From Hyphococcus flavus (GTDB taxonomy: Bacteria; Pseudomonadota; Alphaproteobacteria; Caulobacterales; Parvularculaceae): DNA of 64,000 nucleotides. The notes beneath the pieces are model-generated. The model was not told where the DNA came from and searched no databases. It saw only the letters and a list, made by a program, of their open reading frames with translations. The stretch lies in assembly GCF_028748065.1 (NCBI RefSeq), contig NZ_CP118166.1, positions 2,867,501 to 2,931,500 of the forward strand, in the 5' to 3' direction. Shown in pieces: positions 17,382-27,306 of this stretch. Both the position numbers and the translations under genes were made by a program. Positions within the stretch are counted from its first letter, which is position 1, and each line of letters begins with the position of its first letter.

Positions 17382-18824
17382 TTACGCTCCTTTTATCTCG
17401 TTATACCCTTCAAGCGCCCGTTCGCGCGCCTTTGCGTGGTCTATAATAGGAAAAGGATAGGTTTTTCCAAGCTTTATATCAGCATCGTGAAGGACGCCCT
17501 CAGGGGCTTTCCATGGCGCGTGAATATGTTTTTTCGGTAATTTTTTCAATTCCGGTACAAACTCACGCACATATTCCCCATCAGGATCAAACTTTTCACC
17601 TTGGGTTATTGGGTTAAATATCCGAAAGTAGGGTGCTGCATCGGCGCCGCAGCCTGCAACCCATTGCCAGCTTGCGGAGTTGTTAGAGAGATCCGCGTCA
17701 ACCAACGTGTCCCAGAACCAGGCTTCACCTTCCTGCCAGGGAATCAGCAGATCTTTAATCAGGAAGCTCGCAACTATCATTCGCACCCGATTATGCATCC
17801 AGCCTGTTCGCCATAGCTGGCGCATGCCAGCGTCGACGATAGGGTATCCCGTCATTCCCTTTTGCCAGGCATTAAGTCCGTCCGGGTCGTCTCGCCATGG
17901 ATAATTTTTGAAGTTTTCACGTAACGGTTCATTGGGCAAAGCTTCGTTGTAGAACAGGAGGTTGTAAGAAAACTCCCGCCACGCTACTTCCGATAAAAAC
18001 TTCATGGCGGCGTTATCGGAAACCTTTCCCTCCGCCATTTTTTCGTGTGTCGATTTCCAAATTTGCAGTGGGCTGATTTCCCCAAAAGCAAGATGCGGAG
18101 ACAGCCGGGAGGTAAAGTCTTTATCAGGGCGGTCTCGCCCACTAGCATAATCGTCAATAACGTCATTGAGAAAATGGTTGAGCCGGTCGCGCGCGCCTTG
18201 TTCGCCTGGCTTCCAGGCGGTTACGAATTCTTTTGCCCAGTTCGGTTTTTTAGGAAGTAAATTCCAGCTGGAAAGTTTTTCGCTTTTTGGCGACTTTGAA
18301 GGTCCTGATATTTTTCGTAAATTGGGGGCAGTGTCTATGCGAGCTGGCCCCAGCCGCTTCAATGCTTTCCAAAACGGCGTAAACACACGATAGGGTCCGC
18401 CAGAACCTGTCTCGACTTCCCAGGGCTCGCGCAATAGAGAACCGTTGAATGTTTCAACTGTAATGCCTTGCTCTTTTAAGTCGCTTTTCAGGGCTTTATC
18501 GATCTCGATATGTTTCGCGTAATAGCGCCGATTCCAGAATACGTGGGATGCATTCGTTTCATCCGCCAGTAACTTCAGAGTATCTTGGCTGTCGCCACAG
18601 CGGAGGATGAGTTTTGCTCCTCTGCCTTCGAGCGTCTCTGCTAATGACGAAAGGCTGTGATGTAACCACCAAAGCGATGCAGAGCCCGGCGCGTGCGGAA
18701 TGTTGTCATCAAGTATGTAAAGCGGAATTACTGGCGCGCCAGTTTCTCTTGCGGCAAAAAGCGCGGGATTGTCCTCAATGCGCAAGTCGTTTCTGAACCA
18801 GACGATAACGGGGCGATCAGTCAT
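17382..18824 (-). CDS. phrB: deoxyribodipyrimidine photolyase
   Basis: The 480-residue product has the N-terminal photolyase domain (VIWFRNDLRIEDNPAL) and the C-terminal FAD-binding domain with WREFSYNLL, GYPIVDAGMRQLW and the DxSNNxxSWQW pattern (DADLSNNSASWQWVAGCG). It repairs cyclobutane pyrimidine dimers with light. The antenna cofactor cannot be told from sequence. It lies upstream of the CFA synthase gene with 57 bases between. Confidence 0.95.
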   Translation of the reverse strand: MTDRPVIVWFRNDLRIEDNPALFAARETGAPVIPLYILDDNIPHAPGSASLWWLHHSLSSLAETLEGRGAKLILRCGDSQDTLKLLADETNASHVFWNRRYYAKHIEIDKALKSDLKEQGITVETFNGSLLREPWEVETGSGGPYRVFTPFWKALKRLGPARIDTAPNLRKISGPSKSPKSEKLSSWNLLPKKPNWAKEFVTAWKPGEQGARDRLNHFLNDVIDDYASGRDRPDKDFTSRLSPHLAFGEISPLQIWKSTHEKMAEGKVSDNAAMKFLSEVAWREFSYNLLFYNEALPNEPLRENFKNYPWRDDPDGLNAWQKGMTGYPIVDAGMRQLWRTGWMHNRVRMIVASFLIKDLLIPWQEGEAWFWDTLVDADLSNNSASWQWVAGCGADAAPYFRIFNPITQGEKFDPDGEYVREFVPELKKLPKKHIHAPWKAPEGVLHDADIKLGKTYPFPIIDHAKARERALEGYNEIKGA

Positions 18825-18854
18825 TAGCCTAATATGGTTCCAGCGAAGTTGAAA

Positions 18855-19808
18855 TTAAAGGACGCCGATAGAAAGGCAGTCATGAACGTGAATGATGCCA
18901 ACGGGCTTTCCATTATTGATAACAAAAACAGCCGTAATCTTATTGCGGCTCATATGAGCGAGGACATCGCCGGCTAAAGTATCTAGTGTGGCGGTGCGGG
19001 GCTCTTTTGTCATGACATCGCGAGCAAGTTTATTTTTGGCGGCGCTATCAAAATGCCTGCGTATATCGCCATCAGTGATGATACCCTCAAGTTGACCTTC
19101 ATTGGTGACTACGCCAACGCATCCGAAGCCGCCATCCGATATGATTTTTACTATTTCAGACATTGACGCATCAGCCGATGCGAGAGGGAGTGCATCAGAT
19201 CCATGCATCAGATCTCGTGCGCGCCTAAGCGCCGCTCCTAAACGACCACCAGGATGGAACCCTTGAAAGTCACCAGCAGTAAATCCGCGCTCGCGAAGCA
19301 ACGCCACCGCGAGAGCATCGCCTAGTGCCATCATCATTGTTGTTGACGTTGTCGGCGCAAAGGTTTGGTCGCAAGCTTCCTCCGCATCAGGAAGTATCAA
19401 TGAAGCTACAGCAGCCTTGGCAAGCGTTGAGTTTGCTTCGGCCGTAATCGCGACGATCGGAATCGTAAAACGCGCCGCATGGGCTAAGAGATCGCCGAGT
19501 TCAGCTGTCTCGCCGGATTTTGACAGAGCGAGAATGACATCATCAGCGGAAATCATGCCGAGATCGCCATGGCTGGCTTCCGCCGGATGGACAAACATGG
19601 CTGGCGTTCCTGTCGAGGCTAGGGTGGCGGCGATCTTTCGGGCCACATGACCGGACTTTCCCATGCCGGTGACGACGACACGCCCATCACTACTATTCAA
19701 GAGCGCGACTGCACTGGCGAAATCCTCGGCCAACGCGGATTTCAACAGTTCAAGCCCTCGTATTTCCTGGGTGAGAACTTCTCTGGCGATAGCGAGTGGG
19801 TCTGTCAT
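18855..19808 (-). CDS. kdsD: arabinose-5-phosphate isomerase (KpsF/GutQ family)
   Basis: The 317-residue product has an N-terminal SIS sugar-isomerase domain (VVTGMGKSGHVARKIAATL) and two C-terminal CBS domains. It converts ribulose-5-phosphate to arabinose-5-phosphate, the first committed step to Kdo. The start MTDPLAIAREV at 19808 is used instead of an upstream in-frame start at 19961, whose extra 51 residues overlap the kdsA leader. It is divergent from kdsA with 87 bases between, so the two probably share a promoter region. Confidence 0.92.
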   Translation of the reverse strand: MTDPLAIAREVLTQEIRGLELLKSALAEDFASAVALLNSSDGRVVVTGMGKSGHVARKIAATLASTGTPAMFVHPAEASHGDLGMISADDVILALSKSGETAELGDLLAHAARFTIPIVAITAEANSTLAKAAVASLILPDAEEACDQTFAPTTSTTMMMALGDALAVALLRERGFTAGDFQGFHPGGRLGAALRRARDLMHGSDALPLASADASMSEIVKIISDGGFGCVGVVTNEGQLEGIITDGDIRRHFDSAAKNKLARDVMTKEPRTATLDTLAGDVLAHMSRNKITAVFVINNGKPVGIIHVHDCLSIGVL

Positions 19809-19895
19809 AAAGCAATGAATACCATAAGATAACTTGTCCTGCCCGGTTGGGCAGTCCATGTGATGTTTCACCGGAATCGCGGCAGGAGCGCAAGA

Positions 19896-20765
19896 ATGGC
19901 GAAAGCTGGAAAAATCGTTGAGGTCAGCGGTAACGGGAAAACGATCTCGATTGCAAACCACTTGCCTTTAACGGTCATCGCTGGACCGTGTGCTCTGGAA
20001 AGCCGGGACCATGCTCTGGAATGCGCGGCGGCGTTAAAGGAAATCGCAGAAAGGCTCGCCATCGGGCTCATTTACAAAACCTCATTCGACAAAGCGAACC
20101 GTACTAGCGCTGTATCGCCGCGCGGCATTGGTATGAAAGCGGCGTTGCCCATTCTCGCCGAAGTCAGAGACAAGACTGGATTGCCTGTGCTGACGGATGT
20201 CCATGAATCCGGTCAATGCGCCGAAGTCGGCCAGGTCGTTGATGTTTTGCAAATCCCGGCTTTTCTTTGCCGTCAAACAGATCTTCTTGTCGCTGCAAGC
20301 CAAACTGGCTGTGTGGTTAATGTCAAGAAAGGCCAGTTTCTGGCGCCATGGGATATGGCCAATGTAGCAGGAAAAATCCGGGCGTCAGGCAACGACCGGG
20401 TGCTGCTTACAGAGCGCGGGGCCAGTTTCGGCTATAACACTCTCGTCAACGATTTCCGTTCCATCCCTATTATGGCGCGAAAAGCGGATTGTCCCATCGT
20501 ATTCGATGCCACACACTCCGTTCAAACGCCAGGTGGTGCGGGAACAACTTCTGGCGGACAGCGGGAGTTTGTGCCGACGCTTGCCAGAGCCGCAGTAGCT
20601 GTTGGCGTGGCGGCTGTATTTGCCGAGACACATCCTGATCCGGATAAAGCGCCCTCTGACGGACCGAATATGATCCCTTTAATTGCTTTTGAATCTTTTG
20701 TTCGCGATCTTGTTGCGATTGATAGGTTGGCTAAAAACAGGGTGAGTCTCTATGACTTCGCTTAA
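19896..20765 (+). CDS. kdsA: 3-deoxy-8-phosphooctulonate synthase
   Basis: The 289-residue product carries the Kdo8P synthase features GPCALESRDHAL, KTSFDKANRTS and DATHSVQTPGG. It condenses arabinose-5-phosphate with phosphoenolpyruvate. The ATG at 19896 is preferred over 19860 because AGGAG precedes it and the family N-terminus follows. It works directly after KdsD, which is encoded divergently, and supplies Kdo to the lipid A made by the lpx genes further on. Confidence 0.95.
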   Translation: MAKAGKIVEVSGNGKTISIANHLPLTVIAGPCALESRDHALECAAALKEIAERLAIGLIYKTSFDKANRTSAVSPRGIGMKAALPILAEVRDKTGLPVLTDVHESGQCAEVGQVVDVLQIPAFLCRQTDLLVAASQTGCVVNVKKGQFLAPWDMANVAGKIRASGNDRVLLTERGASFGYNTLVNDFRSIPIMARKADCPIVFDATHSVQTPGGAGTTSGGQREFVPTLARAAVAVGVAAVFAETHPDPDKAPSDGPNMIPLIAFESFVRDLVAIDRLAKNRVSLYDFA

Positions 20766-20896
20766 GTTGAGCTTCCACAAACAATAAACCTAAAAGTGAG
20801 CGATCACTCACCTCCATACTTGCTCGGCTTTCCAGATTGTAAAAAGATACCAACTCTTGAGTGATTTCTAGGCGGCAGATTGATCTCGTGCTGCGC

Positions 20897-20925
20897 TTGC
20901 GTAATCCATAAATCCCGAGTATAGG
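20897..20925 (+). promoter_or_regulatory. likely sigma-70-type promoter for rpsB-tsf
   Basis: TTGCGT at 20897-20902 is separated by 17 bases from TATAGG at 20920-20925, about 105 bases before the rpsB ATG. The 263-base gap between kdsA and rpsB shows no open frame and is suited to hold a promoter and a leader with S2-dependent control, though no known leader structure was confirmed. Confidence 0.5.
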
Positions 20926-21028
20926 CCGCGCCATCTCTCACGCGGTGTGATCCTCAGTGATCCGGAACGCTAGGAAGCTGACCGGAGATAACACACACCG
21001 CGGCGGACAAACTGAAGGAGCAAGGAAT

Positions 21029-21853
21029 ATGGCGCTGCCAGAATTTTCCATGCGTCAGCTATTGGAAGCTGGCGTTCATTTCGGCCACCAGACACACCGC
21101 TGGGATCCAAAGATGAAGCAATTTATCTTCGGTGAACGCAACGGCATTCATATCGTCGATCTATCGCAAACCGTACCGCTGTTACATCAGGCGCTTGTCA
21201 AAGTGCGGGATGTTGTATCCGGAGGCGGACGCGTTCTTTTCGTTGGTACGAAGCGTCAGGCGCAAGGTCCTGTGGCGGAAGCAGCCAGACGGTGCGCGCA
21301 ATACTACATGAACGTGCGTTGGCTAGGCGGTACGCTGACAAACTGGGAAACAATTTCAAATTCCATTCGAAGACTAAAGGATATGGAAGAACGTCTTGCT
21401 GGCGGCGGATCTGGTCTTACGAAAAAAGAACAGCTTCAGCTTGATCGCGAGCGCGAGCGCCTTGAGGCGTCACTTGGCGGCATTCGCGAAATGGGGGGTC
21501 TGCCCGATCTGATGTTCGTCATTGACGTTAAAAAAGAAGCTATTGCCATCCAAGAAGCCAAAAAGCTTGGCATTCCTGTCATTGCTGTTGTCGATACGAA
21601 CTGCAATCCTAATAACATTGATTACGTTATTCCTGGTAATGACGACGCCTCTCGGGCCATCGCGCTTTATTGCAATCTCGTTGCTGATGCTGTCATTGAT
21701 GGCATTGGCGAAAGCCAAGCGGCTTTAGGCGTTGATATCGGAGCCATGGAAGATGTTCCTGCCGATACCGCGATCAGCGGCGAGACGCCCAAACAAGAAA
21801 CGGCGGACGCACCAAATGAAAATGAGGCTGAACCAAAGCAAGCCACAGCTTAG
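21029..21853 (+). CDS. rpsB: 30S ribosomal protein S2
   Basis: The 274-residue product begins [20 protein letters not shown] and carries the S2 motifs [13 protein letters not shown] and [18 protein letters not shown]. An acidic and Thr/Glu-rich tail extends past the core (about residues 240-274). The ATG at 21029 has AGGAG about ten bases before it; the longer frame from 20957 is rejected. rpsB-tsf start the long envelope and translation block. Confidence 0.97.
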   Translation: MALPEFSMRQLLEAGVHFGHQTHRWDPKMKQFIFGERNGIHIVDLSQTVPLLHQALVKVRDVVSGGGRVLFVGTKRQAQGPVAEAARRCAQYYMNVRWLGGTLTNWETISNSIRRLKDMEERLAGGGSGLTKKEQLQLDRERERLEASLGGIREMGGLPDLMFVIDVKKEAIAIQEAKKLGIPVIAVVDTNCNPNNIDYVIPGNDDASRAIALYCNLVADAVIDGIGESQAALGVDIGAMEDVPADTAISGETPKQETADAPNENEAEPKQATA

Positions 21854-21940
21854 CACTCAGCATCTTAAAACTGAAAAGAATAACCAGTATTGAACTAAAC
21901 CGCCGAATCTGTTGGCGGCCCGAAATGATAGGAGCACGTA

Positions 21941-22849
21941 ATGTCTGGCATTACAGCAGCGACAGTAAAACAACTGCGCGAAATGACCGGCGCTGGCATG
22001 ATGGACTGCAAAACGGCGCTGAATGAAACCGGCGGCGATATGGAAGCGGCAGTTGATTGGCTGCGAAAGAAAGGTCTTTCCAAAGCGGCGAAAAAATCCG
22101 GCCGCACAGCCGCGGAAGGTCTTGTGGCGATTGCGGTAGAAAATAATAGCGCCGGCGCAACTGGCGTTCTCGTCGAAGTGAATTCAGAAACCGACTTCGT
22201 TGCGCGTAATGAACTTTTCCAGAACATGGTTAACGATATCGCTCAGACGGCGGTTGGCGTCGATGGCGATCTTGATAAACTACGTGCAGCGACATTTCCA
22301 GGCGCCAGCAAATCTGTTGATGAGCATGTCGCTGAGATGGTTGGTCAGATAGGCGAGAACATGAACCTTCGCAGATCGCAAGGCGTGGTCGTCGATGAAG
22401 GCGTTGTAGCTTCATACGTTCACGGCCAGGTCACAGATGGCGCTGGCAAGATCGGAGTTTTGGTCGGACTTAAATCCTCAGGCGATAAAGACAAACTCAA
22501 AGCAGTCGGCAAACAGATAGCCATGCATGTGGCGGCGGCGCGCCCTCTCTCAGCCAAGGTTGAGGAGCTTGATCCAGAAATCGTGAACAAGGAAAAAGAA
22601 ATTCTCGCCGATCAGGCCCGTGCGTCTGGCAAACCTGAAAATATCATCGAGAAAATGGTCGAGGGACGGCTTCGTAAGTTCTACGAAGAATCCGTGCTTA
22701 TGGAGCAGATTTTTGTGATTGACGGCGAAACCAAGGTTGGCAAAGTCCTCGAAAACGCTTCAAAAGACGCTGGCGCACCAATTGAACTCGTTGGCTTCGC
22801 ACGGCTAGAACTGGGTGATGGCGTCGAGAAAAGCGAAGACGAGGACTGA
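21941..22849 (+). CDS. tsf: translation elongation factor Ts
   Basis: The 302-residue product has the EF-Ts N-terminal domain ([19 protein letters not shown]) and the core motif [15 protein letters not shown]-Ts regenerates EF-Tu-GTP. It follows rpsB in the standard order with 87 bases between and is followed by a strong terminator, so rpsB-tsf probably form their own transcript. Confidence 0.97.
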   Translation: MSGITAATVKQLREMTGAGMMDCKTALNETGGDMEAAVDWLRKKGLSKAAKKSGRTAAEGLVAIAVENNSAGATGVLVEVNSETDFVARNELFQNMVNDIAQTAVGVDGDLDKLRAATFPGASKSVDEHVAEMVGQIGENMNLRRSQGVVVDEGVVASYVHGQVTDGAGKIGVLVGLKSSGDKDKLKAVGKQIAMHVAAARPLSAKVEELDPEIVNKEKEILADQARASGKPENIIEKMVEGRLRKFYEESVLMEQIFVIDGETKVGKVLENASKDAGAPIELVGFARLELGDGVEKSEDED

Positions 22850-22889
22850 TCCAACGTTTTCACGTTTGACGATATGCCCCAAACCCTTC

Positions 22890-22924
22890 AAAAGCGCCGT
22901 CAGGAGAGCCCTGCGGCGCTTTTT
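22890..22924 (+). terminator. Rho-independent terminator after tsf
   Basis: A 10-bp stem (22890-22899 with 22914-22923) is extended by a 4-bp inner stem (22901-22904 with 22910-22913) after a one-base bulge, and ends in a T run. It lies 40 bases after the tsf stop and before pyrH. Confidence 0.8.
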
Positions 22925-23014
22925 CATAAGCCGAACAAGGCAACTGGGGGAAGGGCTGCCAATGTCGCCTCAGGGCGTTAAGGTAAGCACTGCGATTCGA
23001 GGAAAAGCCACCAG

Positions 23015-23767
23015 ATGCCCCAGCTTTCGTCAAATAAAAAATTCGGGCCGTTAAAATACAGACGCATTCTCCTCAAAATAAGTGGCGAAGCGCTGATGGG
23101 CGGCGGTCAATACGGCATCGACAACGAGACGTGCCAGCGGATCGCGAGTGAAGTGAAAGACGCAAAAGAACTAGGGGCAGAGATTTCTCTCGTGATAGGA
23201 GGGGGGAATATCTTCCGTGGCGTGTCGCCGGCGGCTCAAGGCATGGAAAGGGCAAGCGCTGACTATATGGGCATGCTTGCGACCGTGATGAACGCGCTCG
23301 CTATGCAGAATGCGCTTGAGAGTATGGGGCTTTTCACACGCGTTCTTTCGGCCATAGAAATGACTGCGATTTGCGAACCTTATATTCGTCGTCGCGCGCT
23401 TCGGCACATGGAAAAGGGTCGCATCGTTATTTTTGCGGCTGGAACAGGCAATCCGTTCTTCACAACTGACACCGCCGCAGCTTTGCGTGCAGCTGAGATG
23501 GGCTGTGACGCTCTTCTAAAAGGGACGCAAGTTGACGGCGTCTACTCCGACGATCCTAAAACCAATCCTGAGGCTGAGCGTTTTGACCACCTCAGCTACC
23601 ATGAAGTCTTGATGCGCGATCTCAAGGTTATGGATCAGGCTGCTATCTCACTAACACGCGAAAGCAATATTCCAATCGTCGTTTTTCCGATTGGCGAGCG
23701 CGGCGGCGTGGTGGGCGCATTGACAGGCAAAGGCCCCGCAACAGTTATAAGTGACAACAAGCCATAA
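23015..23767 (+). CDS. pyrH: UMP kinase
   Basis: The 250-residue product has the amino acid kinase fold with [20 protein letters not shown] and the substrate-binding [20 protein letters not shown]. It makes UDP from UMP and is usually regulated by GTP and UTP. GAGGAAAAG lies before the ATG. It is followed by frr. Confidence 0.96.
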   Translation: MPQLSSNKKFGPLKYRRILLKISGEALMGGGQYGIDNETCQRIASEVKDAKELGAEISLVIGGGNIFRGVSPAAQGMERASADYMGMLATVMNALAMQNALESMGLFTRVLSAIEMTAICEPYIRRRALRHMEKGRIVIFAAGTGNPFFTTDTAAALRAAEMGCDALLKGTQVDGVYSDDPKTNPEAERFDHLSYHEVLMRDLKVMDQAAISLTRESNIPIVVFPIGERGGVVGALTGKGPATVISDNKP

Positions 23768-23831
23768 TCTGAACAAGACACAAGCTGATTTTCACCGTAA
23801 AATCAGGCGACAAGAAGAAAGGGAGCAAGAA

Positions 23832-24377
23832 ATGAGCGATCTGGACATAAAAGACCTTCGCAAGCGTATGGATGGCGCTATCGCTTCGCTCAAAACTGAA
23901 TTTTCAGGTCTGCGCACCGGCCGCGCCACCGCCAATCTTGTTGAGCCCATTGACGTGGACGCATACGGTTCGAAAATGCCTATGAACCAGGTTGGAACAG
24001 TCAGTGTTCCTGAGCCTCGCATGATTACAATCAGTGTCTGGGATAAGGGGCTCGTGGGCGCAGTAGAGAAGGCCATCAGGGAGGCAGGTCTCGGAATAAA
24101 TCCGGTTGTAGATGGACAGAGTGTGCGCGTACCAATTCCTCCTCTGACAGAAGAACGTCGCGCAGAGCTTGCCAAGGTAGCGGCAAAATATGCTGAGCAG
24201 GCGAAAGTCGCTATCCGGAATGTCCGCCGCGAAGGCATGGAAGCCGTAAAAAAGGCTGACGGCGGTGAAGACGAACAAAAAAAGCTGTCCGAAGATGTTC
24301 AGAAGCTAACCGATGAATACGTAAAGAAAGTTGATGAGGCGCTCTCCGTCAAGGAGGGCGAGATAATGCAGGTATAA
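23832..24377 (+). CDS. frr: ribosome recycling factor
   Basis: The 181-residue product starts [20 protein letters not shown] and has the RRF motif [15 protein letters not shown], with the end EGEIMQV. With EF-G it splits the post-termination ribosome. The ATG at 23832 has GGGAG six bases before it; the longer frame starting inside pyrH at 23751 is rejected. Confidence 0.96.
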   Translation: MSDLDIKDLRKRMDGAIASLKTEFSGLRTGRATANLVEPIDVDAYGSKMPMNQVGTVSVPEPRMITISVWDKGLVGAVEKAIREAGLGINPVVDGQSVRVPIPPLTEERRAELAKVAAKYAEQAKVAIRNVRREGMEAVKKADGGEDEQKKLSEDVQKLTDEYVKKVDEALSVKEGEIMQV

Positions 24378-24451
24378 CTTGAAGTGGAATGTAGGTTGTC
24401 AGGGGCAACAGAATATTTGTTTAGTAGCGTACTGTTTGAACAGGTTAGGTT

Positions 24452-25216
24452 ATGACTGCTTCGCCTGTGAAAGATACAACATCGTCACCCTCTCATGGTG
24501 ATGTGCTAGCGCCAAAGCATGTTGCAATCATCATGGATGGCAATGGACGCTGGGCAAAGGCTAGGGGACTGTCACGCAGTGATGGCCATAGAGAGGGCGT
24601 AAAAGCAGCACGACGCGCCGTTGAAGCGGCGCGCGACCTAAGATTAAAATATTTGACGCTCTATTCTTTTTCCACTGAGAATTGGCGTCGGCCCGCTGGC
24701 GAAGTGCGTGATCTGATGGGGTTGTTACGTCAGTTTATTGGCGATGATCTTCCCAGGCTTAAGGGGGAAGGTGTCAGGGTCTGTATTATTGGTGATCGGG
24801 ATAATTTGTCGCCTGATCTAAAGGCGCTAGTTCGAAAAGCAGAAAGCGAAACTAAGGATAATAATCAATTCGTTCTGCAGATCGCATTCAATTATGGCGG
24901 GCGTGACGAGTTGGCCAGGGCGACCAAAGCTATTGTCGGGGCTGTAAAATCCGGCGCACTCAATACTTCAGATATAAACGAAGGTACGATTGATAGATTC
25001 ATTGACACCCAAGGCGTGCCGGACCCTGACCTTGTAATTAGAACGAGTGGAGAAAAGCGGGTTTCTAATTTTTTGCTGTGGCAAGCCGCATATTCCGAAT
25101 ACCTTTTTCTGGATGTTCTGTGGCCGGATTTTACAGCGGAAGTGTTTGAAAGCGCCATTCATGAATATTGCAACCGTGAGCGCCGTTATGGCGGCGTCAG
25201 TAACGCAACAAGTTAA
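24452..25216 (+). CDS. uppS: undecaprenyl diphosphate synthase (isoprenyl transferase)
   Basis: The 254-residue product has the cis-prenyltransferase motifs IIMDGNGRWAKARGL (catalytic Asp), LTLYSFSTENWRRP, and RTSGEKRVSNFLLWQ near the C-terminus. It makes the C55 carrier lipid for peptidoglycan and LPS O-antigen. The region order uppS-cdsA-dxr-rseP-bamA is standard. Confidence 0.95.
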   Translation: MTASPVKDTTSSPSHGDVLAPKHVAIIMDGNGRWAKARGLSRSDGHREGVKAARRAVEAARDLRLKYLTLYSFSTENWRRPAGEVRDLMGLLRQFIGDDLPRLKGEGVRVCIIGDRDNLSPDLKALVRKAESETKDNNQFVLQIAFNYGGRDELARATKAIVGAVKSGALNTSDINEGTIDRFIDTQGVPDPDLVIRTSGEKRVSNFLLWQAAYSEYLFLDVLWPDFTAEVFESAIHEYCNRERRYGGVSNATS

Positions 25217-25220
25217 TTGA

Positions 25221-26069
25221 GTGACGTTCTCAAGTCATAGAGTAGGTTCGTTTCCTCCTGCAGCATCGAGAGCGCTCTTTAAACGAATTGCATCTGCGGC
25301 CGTTCTCATGCCAATCGTTGTTTTCTGCGTGTATGCAGGTGGCGCATATTTTTCGGCTATGATCGCATTCGCAAGTATCGTCATGATTTTCGAATGGTCG
25401 CGCATGGTTGAACGCCGTTCTTTATCATCTGGTTTTTACGTACTTGCAGTTGGTGCGTGCGCAGTCATGTATTTCGCCGCTGCAGGAAGTTACTTGGTTG
25501 CTTTGTGCATATGCCTATCTAGCGGACTTGGAGCCGCAATATTGTCTAAGCGTTTGATAGGAGTGGGTGTGTGGATGGGGGGCGCAGCGATCTACATCGT
25601 TGCTCCATGCATTGCTTTGCTCTGGTTACGACTAGATGTGCAGGGTGGGAAAGAACTCACTTTTCTGCTATATGCTGTCGTCTGGGCTGCCGATACTGGA
25701 GCTTTTTTTTTCGGTAAGTTCATTGGCGGTCCTAAAATCAGCCACGCTTTATCGCCTTCAAAAACCTGGGCGGGGATTGGAGGAGGCGTGCTTGGCGGTA
25801 GCCTGATCGGTGCGCTTTCTGCCTGGTATTTTCTAGGTTTGAGCTCAATTCTAGCGTTTTTCATTATTGGGGGAGGGTTAGGCGCTGCCTCGGTTTTGGG
25901 CGACCTTGTGGAATCCGGCTTCAAGCGCAATTTCGGCCTCAAGGACATTTCGGGGTTTATTCCCGGTCATGGCGGAGCCTTGGACAGGCTGGACGGCATG
26001 ATTTTCGCCACTTCAGCGATGACGTGTGGGCTTCTTGTCTATATGATGTTTGAAAAGGTTCAGGGGTGA
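25221..26069 (+). CDS. cdsA: phosphatidate cytidylyltransferase
   Basis: The 282-residue membrane protein has about seven hydrophobic segments and the CdsA C-terminal signature GFIPGHGGALDRLDGMIFA. It makes CDP-diacylglycerol from phosphatidate and CTP. Translation starts at a GTG four bases after the uppS stop. The end overlaps dxr by four bases. Confidence 0.93.
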   Translation: MTFSSHRVGSFPPAASRALFKRIASAAVLMPIVVFCVYAGGAYFSAMIAFASIVMIFEWSRMVERRSLSSGFYVLAVGACAVMYFAAAGSYLVALCICLSSGLGAAILSKRLIGVGVWMGGAAIYIVAPCIALLWLRLDVQGGKELTFLLYAVVWAADTGAFFFGKFIGGPKISHALSPSKTWAGIGGGVLGGSLIGALSAWYFLGLSSILAFFIIGGGLGAASVLGDLVESGFKRNFGLKDISGFIPGHGGALDRLDGMIFATSAMTCGLLVYMMFEKVQG

Positions 26070-27289
26070 CAATGGGGAAGACAAAAGCAGCCGGCAGCAC
26101 CGGCATGCGCAAAATAGCCATTTTGGGTTCTACGGGGTCGATCGGCGAGTCGACTTTAAGTGTGCTCGAGCACGCTGAAGGACTTGGCGAAGCTAACTTT
26201 AATGTTGTTGCGCTGACGGCCAACAAGAATGTCAAGAGACTGGCCGAGCAAGCACGACAATTCAAACCGGAGTTTATCGCGGTTGCGGATGAAACACTTG
26301 CGAATGACCTAAAATCCGCCGTGAGTGATCTTGATATTGAAACTGGCGCTGGCGCTGCTGCTGTCGAAGAGGCGGCTAGTCGCGATACTGATTGGGTTAT
26401 GGCGGCGATAGTCGGCGCTGCGGGATTGAAACCCACGCTAAAAGCTGCGGAGCGTGGCGCCGATATCGCCCTTGCCAACAAGGAATGCCTTGTTTGTGCT
26501 GGTGAGGTTGTCATGGCCGTTATTAAAAAAGCGGGCGGGGCTTTGTTACCAGTAGACAGTGAACACAACGCCATTTTTCAGGTGTTTGATTTTAATCAAC
26601 CGGAACGGGTTTCACGGCTAATTTTGACCGCCTCCGGTGGCCCTTTTCGGACTTGGCCGCTAGAAGAAATGGCGCAAGCAACGCCGGCGCAAGCGGTTGC
26701 ACACCCTAATTGGTCGATGGGAGCCAAGATATCGGTCGATTCCGCAACGATGATGAACAAGGGATTGGAGCTGATTGAAGCTGCTCATATTTTCCCTGTG
26801 GAACATGAAAAAATTGAGATCCTGGTACACCCACAATCGGTGATACACTCTATGGTAGAATATGTAGATGGGTCAGTGTTGGCGCAGCTTGGCACGCCTG
26901 ATATGCGCACCCCTATAGCCACCACTCTCGCCTGGCCTGATAGAACGCCGAGCCCAAGCCCTAGACTAGACTTAGCAGAAGTTGCCAAATTAACTTTTGA
27001 ACCTCCTGATATTAAAAGGTTTCCAGCACTCAGGCTTACACGTGAGGCTATCAATGCAGGCGGCATAATGCCTGCCGCTCTGAATGCCGCCAATGAGGTC
27101 GCTGTCGCATCATTTCTTGAGCGCAAAATTAAATTTCTTGATATTGCTGCAATTACCGAGCAGGTACTTGATCGCACTGGGCGGCAAAATGGCCCGGCGA
27201 GCCTTTCAACGTTGGAAGAGGTTATCGACGCTGATACGCAGGGGCGCAGGATGGCGGAGGAATTCGTCGCCGCGAAAGCGGCAGCTTAA
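26066..27289 (+). CDS. dxr: 1-deoxy-D-xylulose 5-phosphate reductoisomerase
   Basis: The 407-residue product has the NADPH-binding motif LGSTGSIGEST and the active-site segments PVDSEHNAIFQ and SVDSATMMNKGLE. It commits carbon to the MEP isoprenoid pathway, which supplies UppS. Start at the GTG at 26066 (or the ATG at 26072) is uncertain by two codons. Confidence 0.95.
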   Translation: MTMGKTKAAGSTGMRKIAILGSTGSIGESTLSVLEHAEGLGEANFNVVALTANKNVKRLAEQARQFKPEFIAVADETLANDLKSAVSDLDIETGAGAAAVEEAASRDTDWVMAAIVGAAGLKPTLKAAERGADIALANKECLVCAGEVVMAVIKKAGGALLPVDSEHNAIFQVFDFNQPERVSRLILTASGGPFRTWPLEEMAQATPAQAVAHPNWSMGAKISVDSATMMNKGLELIEAAHIFPVEHEKIEILVHPQSVIHSMVEYVDGSVLAQLGTPDMRTPIATTLAWPDRTPSPSPRLDLAEVAKLTFEPPDIKRFPALRLTREAINAGGIMPAALNAANEVAVASFLERKIKFLDIAAITEQVLDRTGRQNGPASLSTLEEVIDADTQGRRMAEEFVAAKAAA

Positions 27290-27306
27290 AGAACGGAACC
27301 AAGTTG

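Noticed and set aside
18817-18841. Stress promoter for the photolyase gene
   Set aside because: GGAAC is present on the minus strand but no GTT follows at the right distance and the -10 would lie in the coding region.
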